A stretch of 64,000 bases of DNA, taken from contig NZ_JAQNDK010000004.1 in the NCBI RefSeq assembly GCF_028368935.1, positions 1,054,001 through 1,118,000 of the forward strand, read 5' to 3'. A program made the position numbers and the translations under genes. Origin of the DNA: Sorangium aterium. Lineage in GTDB: Bacteria; Myxococcota_A; Polyangia; Polyangiales; Polyangiaceae. Of this stretch, positions 1 to 11,681 are shown piece by piece. The notes beneath the pieces were generated by a model. The model was not told where the DNA came from. It saw only the letters and a list, made by a program, of their open reading frames with translations, and ran no database searches. Each line of letters begins with the position of its first letter. Within the stretch, counting starts at the first letter, position 1.

Positions 1-129
1 GAGATCGTGCTCGAGTCGTCGGTGTTCCACGTCGAGGGCAGCGACGGCCTCTCGATGTTCGTGTTCTCACCCGCGAACGAGGCAAGCGCGCGCGCCATCG
101 CGCAGCTGGTCCAACGGTCCGGAGCCTGA
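1..129 (+). CDS. C-terminal end of an unidentified protein
   Basis: The window opens inside a gene. The first frame is open from base 1 and gives 42 residues ending in QLVQRSGA before TGA. The composition (alternating hydrophobic residues, then an Ala-rich helix) fits the end of a folded cytoplasmic domain. Too little is present to name a family; the gene begins to the left of the window. Confidence 0.5.
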   Translation, partial: EIVLESSVFHVEGSDGLSMFVFSPANEASARAIAQLVQRSGA

Positions 130-291
130 TCGAGGAGCCACGCGAGCAGGTCGCTCAAGCGCTCGTGGCATAATTCGTCAATGGTGGTGCAACATCGGCA
201 CCCGTGACGATGTGGACTCGAGCCGTGCGGCTTCGCCAGCCCTCACCCCAGGGCATCGCCCGGGCCTATACTGGATGGCGGAGGTTCGGTC

Positions 292-1500
292 ATGCCGGTG
301 CGGAGCAGGCGGGTTTGGTATTGGGCGCCGATAACGGCGGCAGGGCTCGTCGCAGCAGGAGGCCCATTGGCTTGCGGGAGGGTGCTTGTTGACGATCCTG
401 GCGTCGCGGACGACAGGGAAGGGGGAACCTCCTCCGAGGTCGACGGTTCCGTGGGGGCCGGGAACGAGGCGACAGGAGGACGTGGCGCGGGCGGAACCAC
501 GGGCAACGGCTCCGGCACGGGTGGCCTGTTCGGGTCGACCGGGGCGAGCGACGGCGGCGCGGGAACGAACGCGGGCGGCATGGATGCGGGCAGCACGAGC
601 GGCGGGGCTCCGGATGGAACCGGCGGGAGCGCGGGGGCGCCCGCGGAGCTGGACTGCGCCACGGCGCGGCCGAGCTCGAGCTCGCTCGATTTGAAGTACC
701 AGGTCGATGTCGACGACTTGCCGCTCATCTCGGAAATCCACGGGGACCTCGTGCTCAGCGAAGGGGTGAATCGGCTGCACCGCCTTGGCTGCCTGCGGCA
801 CGTCACGGGCACGGTCACCATCCGGTACACGCGTAACCTCCCCACGCTCGAGGGGCTCGAGCGGCTCGAGTCCATCGCGGCGGCCTTGACGATCCAGAAC
901 AACGATACGCTCGCGAGCATGACGGGGCTTCAAGGCCTGAAGACCGTGGATGGCCCATTGAACATCAGCTCGAACCTCCGCCTCGCCGACCTGGGCGGGC
1001 TCGAGAGCCTGACGGCGGCGCGCTCTGGAATCCAGATCGAGAACAACCCCGTCCTGGCGAGCCTCGCCGGGCTGCGCAACCTGACCGGCACGGGCGCCGT
1101 AACGCTCAAGTCCAACCCGGCTCTCAGGAACTTGCAGGGCCTCGAAGGCGTGAATCAGCTCGCCAACCTGCTCGTCTTCGGCAACGCGAAGCTCGAGAGC
1201 TTCGAGGGGCTCTCGGCGCTCGAGACGATCCACCAAGATCTCACCATCGGGAGCAACGCCGTGCTCACGTCCATCGATGGACTTTCTGCGCTCCGGGCGA
1301 TCGATCAAAATCTCATGATCTCGAACAACCCGGAGCTCACCAGCATCGATGGACTTTCTTCGCTCGAGCGGATCCACTACGGTCTCGAGATCACGACGAA
1401 CCCGAAGCTCCCCACCTGTGAGGCGGAGGAACTCCGTGTGCGGACCGGCGTTCCAGAAGCGTTCGTGATGGACAACGACGACTCGGCGACGTGTCTTTGA
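292..1500 (+). CDS. Lipoprotein with leucine-rich receptor-L-domain-like repeats
   Basis: This is a 402-residue predicted lipoprotein. The N-terminus is a signal peptide with an Arg-rich start and a lipobox ending PLACG at about residue 28. A Gly/Ser/Thr-rich linker of about 90 residues follows. Roughly residues 125-402 hold repeated units of the form GL..L..I...L.I.NN..L.S, which is the pattern of receptor L-domain/leucine-rich proteins common on myxobacterial surfaces. The ATG is preceded by GGAGG at 7 bp spacing. It is probably an envelope-anchored binding protein; the ligand is unknown. It converges on the amidohydrolase gene with about 90 bp between the stops. Confidence 0.8.
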   Translation: MPVRSRRVWYWAPITAAGLVAAGGPLACGRVLVDDPGVADDREGGTSSEVDGSVGAGNEATGGRGAGGTTGNGSGTGGLFGSTGASDGGAGTNAGGMDAGSTSGGAPDGTGGSAGAPAELDCATARPSSSSLDLKYQVDVDDLPLISEIHGDLVLSEGVNRLHRLGCLRHVTGTVTIRYTRNLPTLEGLERLESIAAALTIQNNDTLASMTGLQGLKTVDGPLNISSNLRLADLGGLESLTAARSGIQIENNPVLASLAGLRNLTGTGAVTLKSNPALRNLQGLEGVNQLANLLVFGNAKLESFEGLSALETIHQDLTIGSNAVLTSIDGLSALRAIDQNLMISNNPELTSIDGLSSLERIHYGLEITTNPKLPTCEAEELRVRTGVPEAFVMDNDDSATCL

Positions 1501-1588
1501 CGACGGGGCTGTCCGCCCGCTTTCCAGGCGGCGGCGGGGCGGACGCCTCCCGGCAGATCACGGTCAGCGAAAGGCATGGCCGCCCCGC

Positions 1589-3217
1589 CTACCTGCGCAG
1601 GAGGCGCCCCTGCCGGGTCTTGCTGGTCAGCGCGCCGTCCTGCGCCACCACCTCGCCGGTGATCAGGACGGCGCGGATCCCCGACGGCGGCGCGTCGGCC
1701 CGCCGCGGCGTCGTGTTGTCCGCCACCGTGGCCGGATCGAACACGACGAGATCCGCCCAGTGCCCGGGCAAGATGCGCCCCACGTCGCGGAGGCCGATCC
1801 GCTCGGCGGGCAGCGACGTCATCCGGCGCACGGCCTCCTCGAGCCGGAACAGGCCGAGGTCGCGGCTGTAGTGACCTAACACCCGGGGAAACGTGCCGAA
1901 CGACGCCGGGTTGTGCCGGCCGCGCCGGGTGAGGATCGCGTCGGTCTCGAACGCGCAGAGCGGGTGCGAGAGCACGGCCCGGAGCGGCTCGTCGTGCGCA
2001 TCGACCCCCGAGTACGTGTTCAGGAGGACGCGCGCCCTGCCGTCGCTCACGCGGGCGACGTGCACATAGGCGTCGAACTCGCTCGCGCCGAGGCGCCCCG
2101 CGATCGCCTCGAAATCGAGCCCCTCGAGCTCCGCGAGCTCCGGCGCTCCGCCCCAGAGCAGCCGGATGTCGGCATAGGAGAGCCCGAGGAGCCGCCGGAA
2201 CATCGCGAACTCCCGCCGGAGCCGGCGGAGGATGGCGGGGTCGTCGATGCGGGCGCGGAAGTCGTCGAGCACCCAGGCGGGGAAGAGGGCGTTCACCGTG
2301 GTGTTGCCGACCGTGTAGGGGAACGCGTCGAAGGCGGCGTCGACCCCTCTGTCCACGGCCCGCTCGATCGCCCGGAGCACCCACGGCACCGTGGGCCACG
2401 TCCGCCGGCCGATGAAGATCTGGTGCGAGAGCTGGATCTTCGCGCCGCTCTCCTCGGCCAGGCCGAGCAGCTCGCGGACCGAGCGGAGGTTGTGCGGCGG
2501 GCCGAGGAGAAGCGGCCTGTAGAACGGCGATATCCACGTGTAGGCCCGGCCGTGGACCGTGAACACGCCCCCTTCGTCGGCCACCGTCCGGAGCAGCGTC
2601 AGGAGCTCGTGCCTTCGCGCGAAGACCCCGGGCGTGTAGGCCAGCCCGGCCGAGAGCCCGAACGCGCCCTCGCGGATCGACGCGCGCGCGAGCGCGCAGA
2701 GCGCGTCCATCTGCTCCGAGCTCGGGGGAGCGGCGCTGTTGCCCATGACCGCCTGGCGGAGCGTGCCGTGGCCGACGAGGAGCGCCGCATTGACGAGCAG
2801 CCCGCCGGCCTCGAGGGCGGTCAGCAGCTCGCCCATCGAGCGCCACCGGTAGGCGAGCGCGCCGTCCTTCAGGATCTCCGCGGAGTGCTCCACCAGCGGA
2901 ATCGACGCCTCGGTGACCGGGGCAGGGGAATGACCGCAATTGCCGGCCACCACGGTCGTGATGCCCTGGGCGACCATCGGCGCGAGGACGTCCTCGTGGT
3001 CGGGCAGCGCGAGGAGCCAGTCGATGTGCGAGTGAACGTCGATGAAGCCGGGCGCGACGGCGAGCCCGCTCGCGTCGAGCGTCCGCCCTCCCGCGAGCGC
3101 GCCTGGCCCGGCGATCGCGGCGACCCTGCCCTTCTGGATCCCCAGGTCCGCCATGTAGCGAGGCTGGCCGCTGCCATCGAGGATCGTTCCCCGCGAGATG
3201 ACGAGATCGAAGTCCAT
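1589..3217 (-). CDS. D-aminoacylase / N-acyl-D-amino-acid deacylase family amidohydrolase
   Basis: This 542-residue member of the amidohydrolase superfamily (family 3, D-aminoacylase type) is expected to hydrolyse N-acyl-D-amino acids or similar amides with a metal centre. The N-terminal part begins DFDLVISRGTILDGSG, the usual urease-like beta-sandwich. It is followed by the metal-binding GFIDVHSHID motif near residue 60 and a GNCGHSPAP motif near 90. The C-terminus has the family's SFGTFPRVLGHY and LPGHWADLVVFDP blocks. The frame stays open well upstream, but the start at 3217 has GAGGAG 8 bp ahead and matches family N-termini. The substrate is not determined by sequence; some relatives act on dipeptides. 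Confidence 0.85.
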   Translation of the reverse strand: MDFDLVISRGTILDGSGQPRYMADLGIQKGRVAAIAGPGALAGGRTLDASGLAVAPGFIDVHSHIDWLLALPDHEDVLAPMVAQGITTVVAGNCGHSPAPVTEASIPLVEHSAEILKDGALAYRWRSMGELLTALEAGGLLVNAALLVGHGTLRQAVMGNSAAPPSSEQMDALCALARASIREGAFGLSAGLAYTPGVFARRHELLTLLRTVADEGGVFTVHGRAYTWISPFYRPLLLGPPHNLRSVRELLGLAEESGAKIQLSHQIFIGRRTWPTVPWVLRAIERAVDRGVDAAFDAFPYTVGNTTVNALFPAWVLDDFRARIDDPAILRRLRREFAMFRRLLGLSYADIRLLWGGAPELAELEGLDFEAIAGRLGASEFDAYVHVARVSDGRARVLLNTYSGVDAHDEPLRAVLSHPLCAFETDAILTRRGRHNPASFGTFPRVLGHYSRDLGLFRLEEAVRRMTSLPAERIGLRDVGRILPGHWADLVVFDPATVADNTTPRRADAPPSGIRAVLITGEVVAQDGALTSKTRQGRLLRR

Positions 3218-3631
3218 CTGCACGCCTCCTCGAGAAGCTCTGTCACGGACCACGCGGAACCGTGGGAAGCCCACCGCATCGGGGCGTGGCCGTGCTGCGG
3301 AGCATGAGCTCCGCGCGGGCCGTGCGCTCCCCGATTCCTGGCTCGTTGGCCCTCGCGCCCCGGCGGACGCGCCGTTCGGCCGCTGCCCTGCCAGCACGAG
3401 GCCGAGCTCGTCTGTTCGCGTTGGCGTTCGCGTTCGCGTCGCGCGCCCCTCGCATGAGCCCGCCGGTGTGCAGCCCGAGCCCAGCGGCCTGCCCCGGCCG
3501 GGTCCAGGCCGCGTCGCGCAGTGCAGTTCGCTCCGGGCGACCCCGCGAGGTCGCCTGGCCCCGCGATTGTATCTGCTGCTGTCGCAGTCCTGCGTCGGGT
3601 CGACTCGACCCGCGAGAGACCGGGGGAGTCC
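3218..3631. other. Divergent intergenic region between amidohydrolase and glycosyltransferase
   Basis: These 414 bases lie between two divergent genes and should hold both promoters. No convincing -35/-10 pair stands out. A short run of GTTCGC-like hexamers occurs near 3414-3440. No small gene with a good ribosome site was found. Confidence 0.4.
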
Positions 3632-4708
3632 ATGGATCGAACAGCGAGCGCGCCTCGAGGCGGGCGTCTCTCTCTGCGCCCGCTCGCCGAGCGGCCGCGG
3701 TGCAGCATCGTCATTCCCTGTTACAACGAGGAGCGCTACATCGAGGACGTCCTCCGCTGCGCCCTCCAGCAGCGTTATCCTCCAGAGCTCCTCGAGATCT
3801 TCGTGGTCGACGGCGGCTCGACCGACAGGACACGGGAGCTCGCCGGCCGCGTCGCGGCCAAAGATCCACGGGTGACGCTCCTCCACAACCCCGACCGGAT
3901 CCAGGCCGCGGCGATGAACATCGGCATTCGCCGGGCGCGAGGTGAGGTGATCGTCCGGATGGACGCCCACGCCGACTACGCGGGCGACTACGTGGCTGCG
4001 TCGGTCGCGGCGCTCCGGAGGACCGGCGCCCTCAACGCGGGCGGCGCGGCGCGGCCGCGCCACCGGAACGGCTTTCAGCGAGCGCTCTGCGTCGCGCTCT
4101 CGAGCCCTCTCGGCGTGGGCGGCTCGGCGTACCGGGACCCGTCGCGCGAGGGGTTCGTCGAGTCCGTGTTCAACGGGGCTTTCCGGCGCGAGGCGTTCGA
4201 GATCGCCGGCCTCTACGACCCGGCCGCCGTCACCAACGAGGACGCCGAGCTGAACCAGCGCATCATCGAGGCCGGCGGCGCGGTCTATCTGTCCCGGGAG
4301 ATCGTCGCCTATTACTACCCGCGGTCGTCGTTCGCCGCGCTCGCCCGGCAGTATTTCGCGTATGGCAAGGGGCGCGCGCGCACGCTGCTGTGCCGCCGCA
4401 GGTTCCTGTCGCTCCGGCCGGCGCTGCCGTTCTGCATGGTGACGGCCTTCGCGCTGCTCGCGGTCGCGTCAGCGCTCCTGCCGGCGGTCCGCCCGGCGCT
4501 GGCGCTCGCCTCGCTCGCCTATGCCGCGCTCGTGATCGCGGAGTCGCTCCGGCTCGCGCGGCGCGCCTCGCCGCGCGATTTCCCCCTGCTCTGCGCCATC
4601 TTCCCCGCTGTGCACGCCGCGCACGGGCTCGGCTTCTGGGCCGGCCTGCTCCGCGGCGCGAGGGGCGGCGCCGGCCGGCGCGAGGCCGAGCGCCTTCCGG
4701 CGCCGTGA
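3632..4708 (+). CDS. Glycosyltransferase family 2, ExoA-like
   Basis: This 358-residue membrane-associated glycosyltransferase transfers a sugar from a nucleotide-sugar donor, probably during exopolysaccharide or glycolipid synthesis. The GT-A fold motifs are visible in order: SIVIPCYNEE near residue 25, VVDGGSTD near 55, RMDAHAD near 110 (metal-binding DxD equivalent) and NEDAELNQR near 200 (catalytic acidic pair). The last third contains three to four hydrophobic segments, as in the succinoglycan enzyme ExoA. The ATG at 3632 is chosen because it has GGGGGAG just upstream; the frame is open further 5' without family similarity. Acceptor and donor cannot be inferred because no other polysaccharide genes are adjacent. 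Confidence 0.85.
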   Translation: MDRTASAPRGGRLSLRPLAERPRCSIVIPCYNEERYIEDVLRCALQQRYPPELLEIFVVDGGSTDRTRELAGRVAAKDPRVTLLHNPDRIQAAAMNIGIRRARGEVIVRMDAHADYAGDYVAASVAALRRTGALNAGGAARPRHRNGFQRALCVALSSPLGVGGSAYRDPSREGFVESVFNGAFRREAFEIAGLYDPAAVTNEDAELNQRIIEAGGAVYLSREIVAYYYPRSSFAALARQYFAYGKGRARTLLCRRRFLSLRPALPFCMVTAFALLAVASALLPAVRPALALASLAYAALVIAESLRLARRASPRDFPLLCAIFPAVHAAHGLGFWAGLLRGARGGAGRREAERLPAP

Positions 4709-4796
4709 GCGCGAGCCGCGCAGCGTCCCGGGTTCAGCGGCTCGAACGGCGGCGCGGCGCGTTGATCACCCGCGTTCGCTTTGGTATGTTTGCGCC

Positions 4797-5435
4797 GTGA
4801 GCGTACGCGGGACGTCGTTTGCATCGTTCTCCTCGGTCGCGGCCGAGCTCATCGAGCTGTCCCGCTTTTGCCATGAGCGCGGCTGGACGCCGGCCACGAG
4901 TGGCAATTTCTCCGCGCGGCTCGGCGACGGCACCCTCGCGATCACGGCGTCCGGGCGGCCCAAGGGCACGCTCGGCGTGTCGGACATCGTGGTCGTCAAT
5001 GCGGACGGCCGCCTGACCGGGCCCTCGGCGGCCCGCCCGTCGGCCGAGACGGCGCTGCACTGCCAGCTTTACCGGCACGACAGCGAGATCGGCGCCGTCG
5101 CGCACACCCATTCGCGGGCGGCGACGGTGCTGTCGCGGCGGTGCGCGCAAGAGGGGTACGTGACCCTCTCGGGCTACGAGGTGGCGAAGGCGCTCTCCGG
5201 GATGACGACGCACACCGCCACGGTGCTCCTCCCCGTGTTCGTCAACACGCAGGACATCCGGAAGCTGGCCGAGGACGTCGATGCGTTCATGTCGGCGCAT
5301 CCGCCCGTGTACGGCTACCTCATCGCAGGTCACGGGCTGTACACGTGGGGATCGGACATCGCCAGCACCATCCGCCACATCGAGGCGATCGAGTTCATGC
5401 TGGACTGTGCGCTGCTGGAAGGAGGGTTATCATGA
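4797..5435 (+). CDS. mtnB: Methylthioribulose-1-phosphate dehydratase
   Basis: MtnB (212 residues, class II aldolase/adducin fold) dehydrates methylthioribulose-1-phosphate in the methionine salvage pathway. The early segment [19 protein letters not shown] is the family signature for phosphate binding. The zinc ligands are in [12 protein letters not shown] and in AGHGLYTWG. The start is a GTG; the stop overlaps the mtnD start by 4 bp (ATGA), so the two are translationally coupled. It is first in the mtnB-mtnD-mtnC unit. The isomerase mtnA that makes its substrate is on the other strand at 45-46 kb. Confidence 0.92.
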   Translation: MSVRGTSFASFSSVAAELIELSRFCHERGWTPATSGNFSARLGDGTLAITASGRPKGTLGVSDIVVVNADGRLTGPSAARPSAETALHCQLYRHDSEIGAVAHTHSRAATVLSRRCAQEGYVTLSGYEVAKALSGMTTHTATVLLPVFVNTQDIRKLAEDVDAFMSAHPPVYGYLIAGHGLYTWGSDIASTIRHIEAIEFMLDCALLEGGLS

Positions 5436-5974
5436 GCCGATTGCGGGTTTACCGGGAGAGCGACCCGACGAGGGCCGACGAATACACGACGCTCGAGGAC
5501 ATCGCCCGCGTCGCCGCCGGGGCGCAGATCCGCTTCGAGCGCTGGTCCGCCGAGCGCCCGCTGCCGCCGGGGACGGCGCAGGAGCAGGTGCTCGAGGCGT
5601 ACGCGGGGCCGGTGAAGCGGCTCTCCGAGGCGTGCGGGTTCGTGACGGCGGATGTCGTGTCGGTGTCGCCGAGCACCCCCAACCACGCCGACCTCAGGCG
5701 CAAGTTCCTGGACGAGCACATCCACACCGAGGACGAGGCGCGCTTCTTCGTCGAGGGACGAGGGCTGTTCTGCATCCATCACGGCGAGCGCGTGCTCGCG
5801 TTCCTCGTCGAGAAGGGCGATCTCATCAGCGTACCGGCCGGGACGCGGCACTGGTTCGACATGGGGCCGGAGCCCTCGTTCACCTGCATCCGGTGGTTCT
5901 CCGACCCGAGGGGGTGGGTCGCCGAGCACACCGGGTCGGACATCGCGTCGCGCTTCCCGCGGCTCGAGGCGTGA
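5432..5974 (+). CDS. mtnD: Acireductone dioxygenase
   Basis: MtnD (180 residues) is a cupin that oxidises the acireductone intermediate of methionine salvage. With Fe it gives formate and the ketoacid precursor of methionine; with Ni it gives CO and methylthiopropionate. The metal site is clear: HIHTEDE supplies the H-x-H-x4-E ligands (reading on through ARFFVEGRG), and the later TRHWFDMG supplies the last His. Length is typical. It overlaps mtnB by ATGA and mtnC by GTGA, so all three should be made from one message. Metal preference cannot be read from the sequence. Confidence 0.94.
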   Translation: MSRLRVYRESDPTRADEYTTLEDIARVAAGAQIRFERWSAERPLPPGTAQEQVLEAYAGPVKRLSEACGFVTADVVSVSPSTPNHADLRRKFLDEHIHTEDEARFFVEGRGLFCIHHGERVLAFLVEKGDLISVPAGTRHWFDMGPEPSFTCIRWFSDPRGWVAEHTGSDIASRFPRLEA

Positions 5975-6675
5975 GCGTGGCGGCGCTCCCTGCGCGCGCG
6001 GTGCTCGTCGACATCGAGGGGACGACGACGGACGTGCGCTTCGTGCACGACACGCTGTTCTCCGTGGCGCGCCGGGACATGGCCGCGTACGTCTCGGCGC
6101 ACGCCGGGAGCCCGGAGGTCGAGGCAGCCCGGCGCGCGGTCGCGCGCGAGCGGGGCGAGAGCGAGCAGGCGGTGAGCGACGGCGAGCTCGCTGCGGCGCT
6201 GCTCGCGTGGATCGACCAGGATCGCAAGGAGACGACGCTGAAGGCGCTCCAGGGCAAGATCTGGCGCAGCGCCTACGAGTCGGGGGGGCTCCGGAGCCAC
6301 GTCTACGCAGACGTGGCGCCGGCGCTGCGGAGATGGCGAGACCTCGGGGTGACGCTCGCCGTGTTCAGCTCCGGGTCCGTCGAGGCGCAGGAGCTCCTCT
6401 TCCGGCACACGACGGCCGGCGATCTCACCGGCCTGTTCACGGCGTTCTTCGATACGACGACCGGGCCGAAGCGAGAGGCGGGCGCTTACCAGCGGATCGC
6501 GGAGGCGCTCGGGCTGCAGCCGGGAGAGGTGCTGTTCCTGTCCGACATCGTGGCTGAGCTCGACGCGGCGGCGGCGGCGGGGATGCGCACGGCGCAGCTG
6601 CTCCGGCCGGGGACGGCGCGGGACGCGGAGAGCCGCCACGCCGTCGCGGAGCGCTTCGACGACATCGCGCCGTAG
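5971..6675 (+). CDS. mtnC: Enolase-phosphatase E1
   Basis: MtnC (234 residues, HAD superfamily) both enolises and dephosphorylates 2,3-diketo-5-methylthiopentyl-1-phosphate, feeding MtnD. The HAD motif I is the MtnC-specific VDIEGTTT near residue 13, motif II is FSSGSVEAQ near 125, and motif III/IV are GPKREAGAY and [10 protein letters not shown]. The GTG at 5971 overlaps the mtnD stop by 4 bp; a second GTG six bases later is possible. The gene order mtnB-mtnD-mtnC runs opposite to the biochemical order of the last two steps. The next gene, a kinase, starts 28 bp after this stop. Confidence 0.93.
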   Translation: MSVAALPARAVLVDIEGTTTDVRFVHDTLFSVARRDMAAYVSAHAGSPEVEAARRAVARERGESEQAVSDGELAAALLAWIDQDRKETTLKALQGKIWRSAYESGGLRSHVYADVAPALRRWRDLGVTLAVFSSGSVEAQELLFRHTTAGDLTGLFTAFFDTTTGPKREAGAYQRIAEALGLQPGEVLFLSDIVAELDAAAAAGMRTAQLLRPGTARDAESRHAVAERFDDIAP

Positions 6676-6703
6676 CTCGCCGCTCGTTCCGCTTGGCGCG
6701 TGA

Positions 6704-10633
<3,930 letters not shown>

Positions 10634-10651
10634 GCTCAGCGGGCTGCAGCG

Positions 10652-10846
10652 GAGCCAGCGGTGGAGGGCGTGCTGCGCGGGGGGGCGGCGGGGCTGTCCC
10701 ACAAACTCGCGCCTTTTGGGGGGCTATTGCCTTGTACGCGGGAGGCGAGATCGGGGGGCGACCGGCTGCGCTGCGGGCCGGCGCTCGGGGTTTGTGGGGG
10801 CCTGCCCCGCCGCCCCCCCGCGCAGCACGCCCTCCACCGCTGGCTC
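10652..10846. repeat. Long inverted repeat (stem about 55 bp, loop about 80 bases)
   Basis: Bases 10652-10694 are a perfect reverse complement of 10804-10846. After a short mismatched step, CCCACAAAC at 10698-10706 pairs with GTTTGTGGG at 10790-10798. The element fills most of the space between the kinase stop and the methyltransferase start. It has no T-tract, so a simple terminator is not the obvious reading. It could be a structured RNA, a miniature element that retains its inverted ends, or a very long attenuator. No second copy was noticed in the window. Confidence 0.8.
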
Positions 10847-10917
10847 TTTCCAGGGGGGCCGCCAGATCGAGGTGCTGTAGAGTGACGCGCGACTGGCCGC
10901 GTGAAGAAGGATGGCTG

Positions 10918-11502
10918 ATGAAGGAGCTGGAGAATTTGAGACCGCCTGCGGTGCTCGAGGAGATCGAGCGGGCCACCGCGGAGATCGGGTTTACCATGGC
11001 CAGTGACAGGCAGACGGGCTCGATGCTGCGCACGCTCGCCGCCGCCAAGTCGGGCGCTTTCCTCGAGCTCGGGACGGGCACGGGCATTTCGACGTGCTGG
11101 ATCCTCGATGGCATGAACGCCATTTCTACGCTCGTCTCCGTGGAGGACGACGAGAAGGTCCAGGCCGTGGCGCGCCGGCACCTCGGAGGCGACCCCCGCC
11201 TCACGCTCAAGAACATGGATGGCGAAGCGTTCTTGCGCTCGGTCCGGGGGCAGCAATTCGAGCTCGTTTTTGCCGATACATGGCCGGGCAAGTACTACGC
11301 CCTCGACGAGGCGCTGAGCCTGATCAAGCCCGGCGGGCTCTATGTCATCGACGACATGCTCCCTCAGCCCAACTGGCCTGATGACCACGCTCCCAAGGTG
11401 GCAGAGCTGATCGCCGCTCTCGAGCGACGCCAGGATCTCGTGCTGACCAAGCTCTGCTGGTCGTCAGGGCTCATCATCGCGACCAGGATCGGCAGCGCCT
11501 AG
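10918..11502 (+). CDS. Class I SAM-dependent methyltransferase, O-methyltransferase-like
   Basis: This 194-residue protein has the Rossmann methyltransferase core: motif I AFLELGTGTGISTCW at about residue 45, a post-I acidic VSVEDDE at about 70, motif IV-like ELVFADTWPGKYY at about 110, and KPGGLYVIDDM at about 138. The arrangement is closest to catechol/caffeoyl-type O-methyltransferases and their bacterial relatives. The ATG at 10918 has AAGGA about 8 bp upstream. It is preceded directly by the long inverted repeat and followed by a convergent gene. The substrate is unknown. Confidence 0.8.
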   Translation: MKELENLRPPAVLEEIERATAEIGFTMASDRQTGSMLRTLAAAKSGAFLELGTGTGISTCWILDGMNAISTLVSVEDDEKVQAVARRHLGGDPRLTLKNMDGEAFLRSVRGQQFELVFADTWPGKYYALDEALSLIKPGGLYVIDDMLPQPNWPDDHAPKVAELIAALERRQDLVLTKLCWSSGLIIATRIGSA

Positions 11503-11604
11503 AGAACGGCCGCGCCCGCAAGGCGACGTGCCATGGGCGCCGACGACGAGCTCGGGCTCGCCGCCGCGCTCAACGAGAAGCTCAGGCGGCCGAAGGGCGG
11601 CTCG

Positions 11605-11669
11605 CGTTCAGCGTGGTGGCGGTCCCTCCGCTGAACGACGGGGCCCCCGCGAGGAGCTGCCGGCAGCTC
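11605..11669. terminator. Candidate bidirectional terminator hairpins
   Basis: Two hairpins lie between the convergent methyltransferase and Lgt-like genes. CGTTCAGCG at 11605-11613 pairs with CGCTGAACG at 11629-11637, and GAGCTGCCGGCAGCTC at 11654-11669 is a perfect 16-bp palindrome. Neither has a U-run. Upstream, at 11532, a 33-codon ATG frame beginning MGADDELGLAAALNEK could be a remnant of a gene; it is not supported further. Confidence 0.45.
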
Positions 11670-11681
11670 CGGCGACGTCTG

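Noticed and set aside
11532-11634. Short ATG frame MGADDELGLAAALNEK
   Set aside because: No ribosome site or similarity, and it runs into the terminator-like hairpin; possibly a remnant only.
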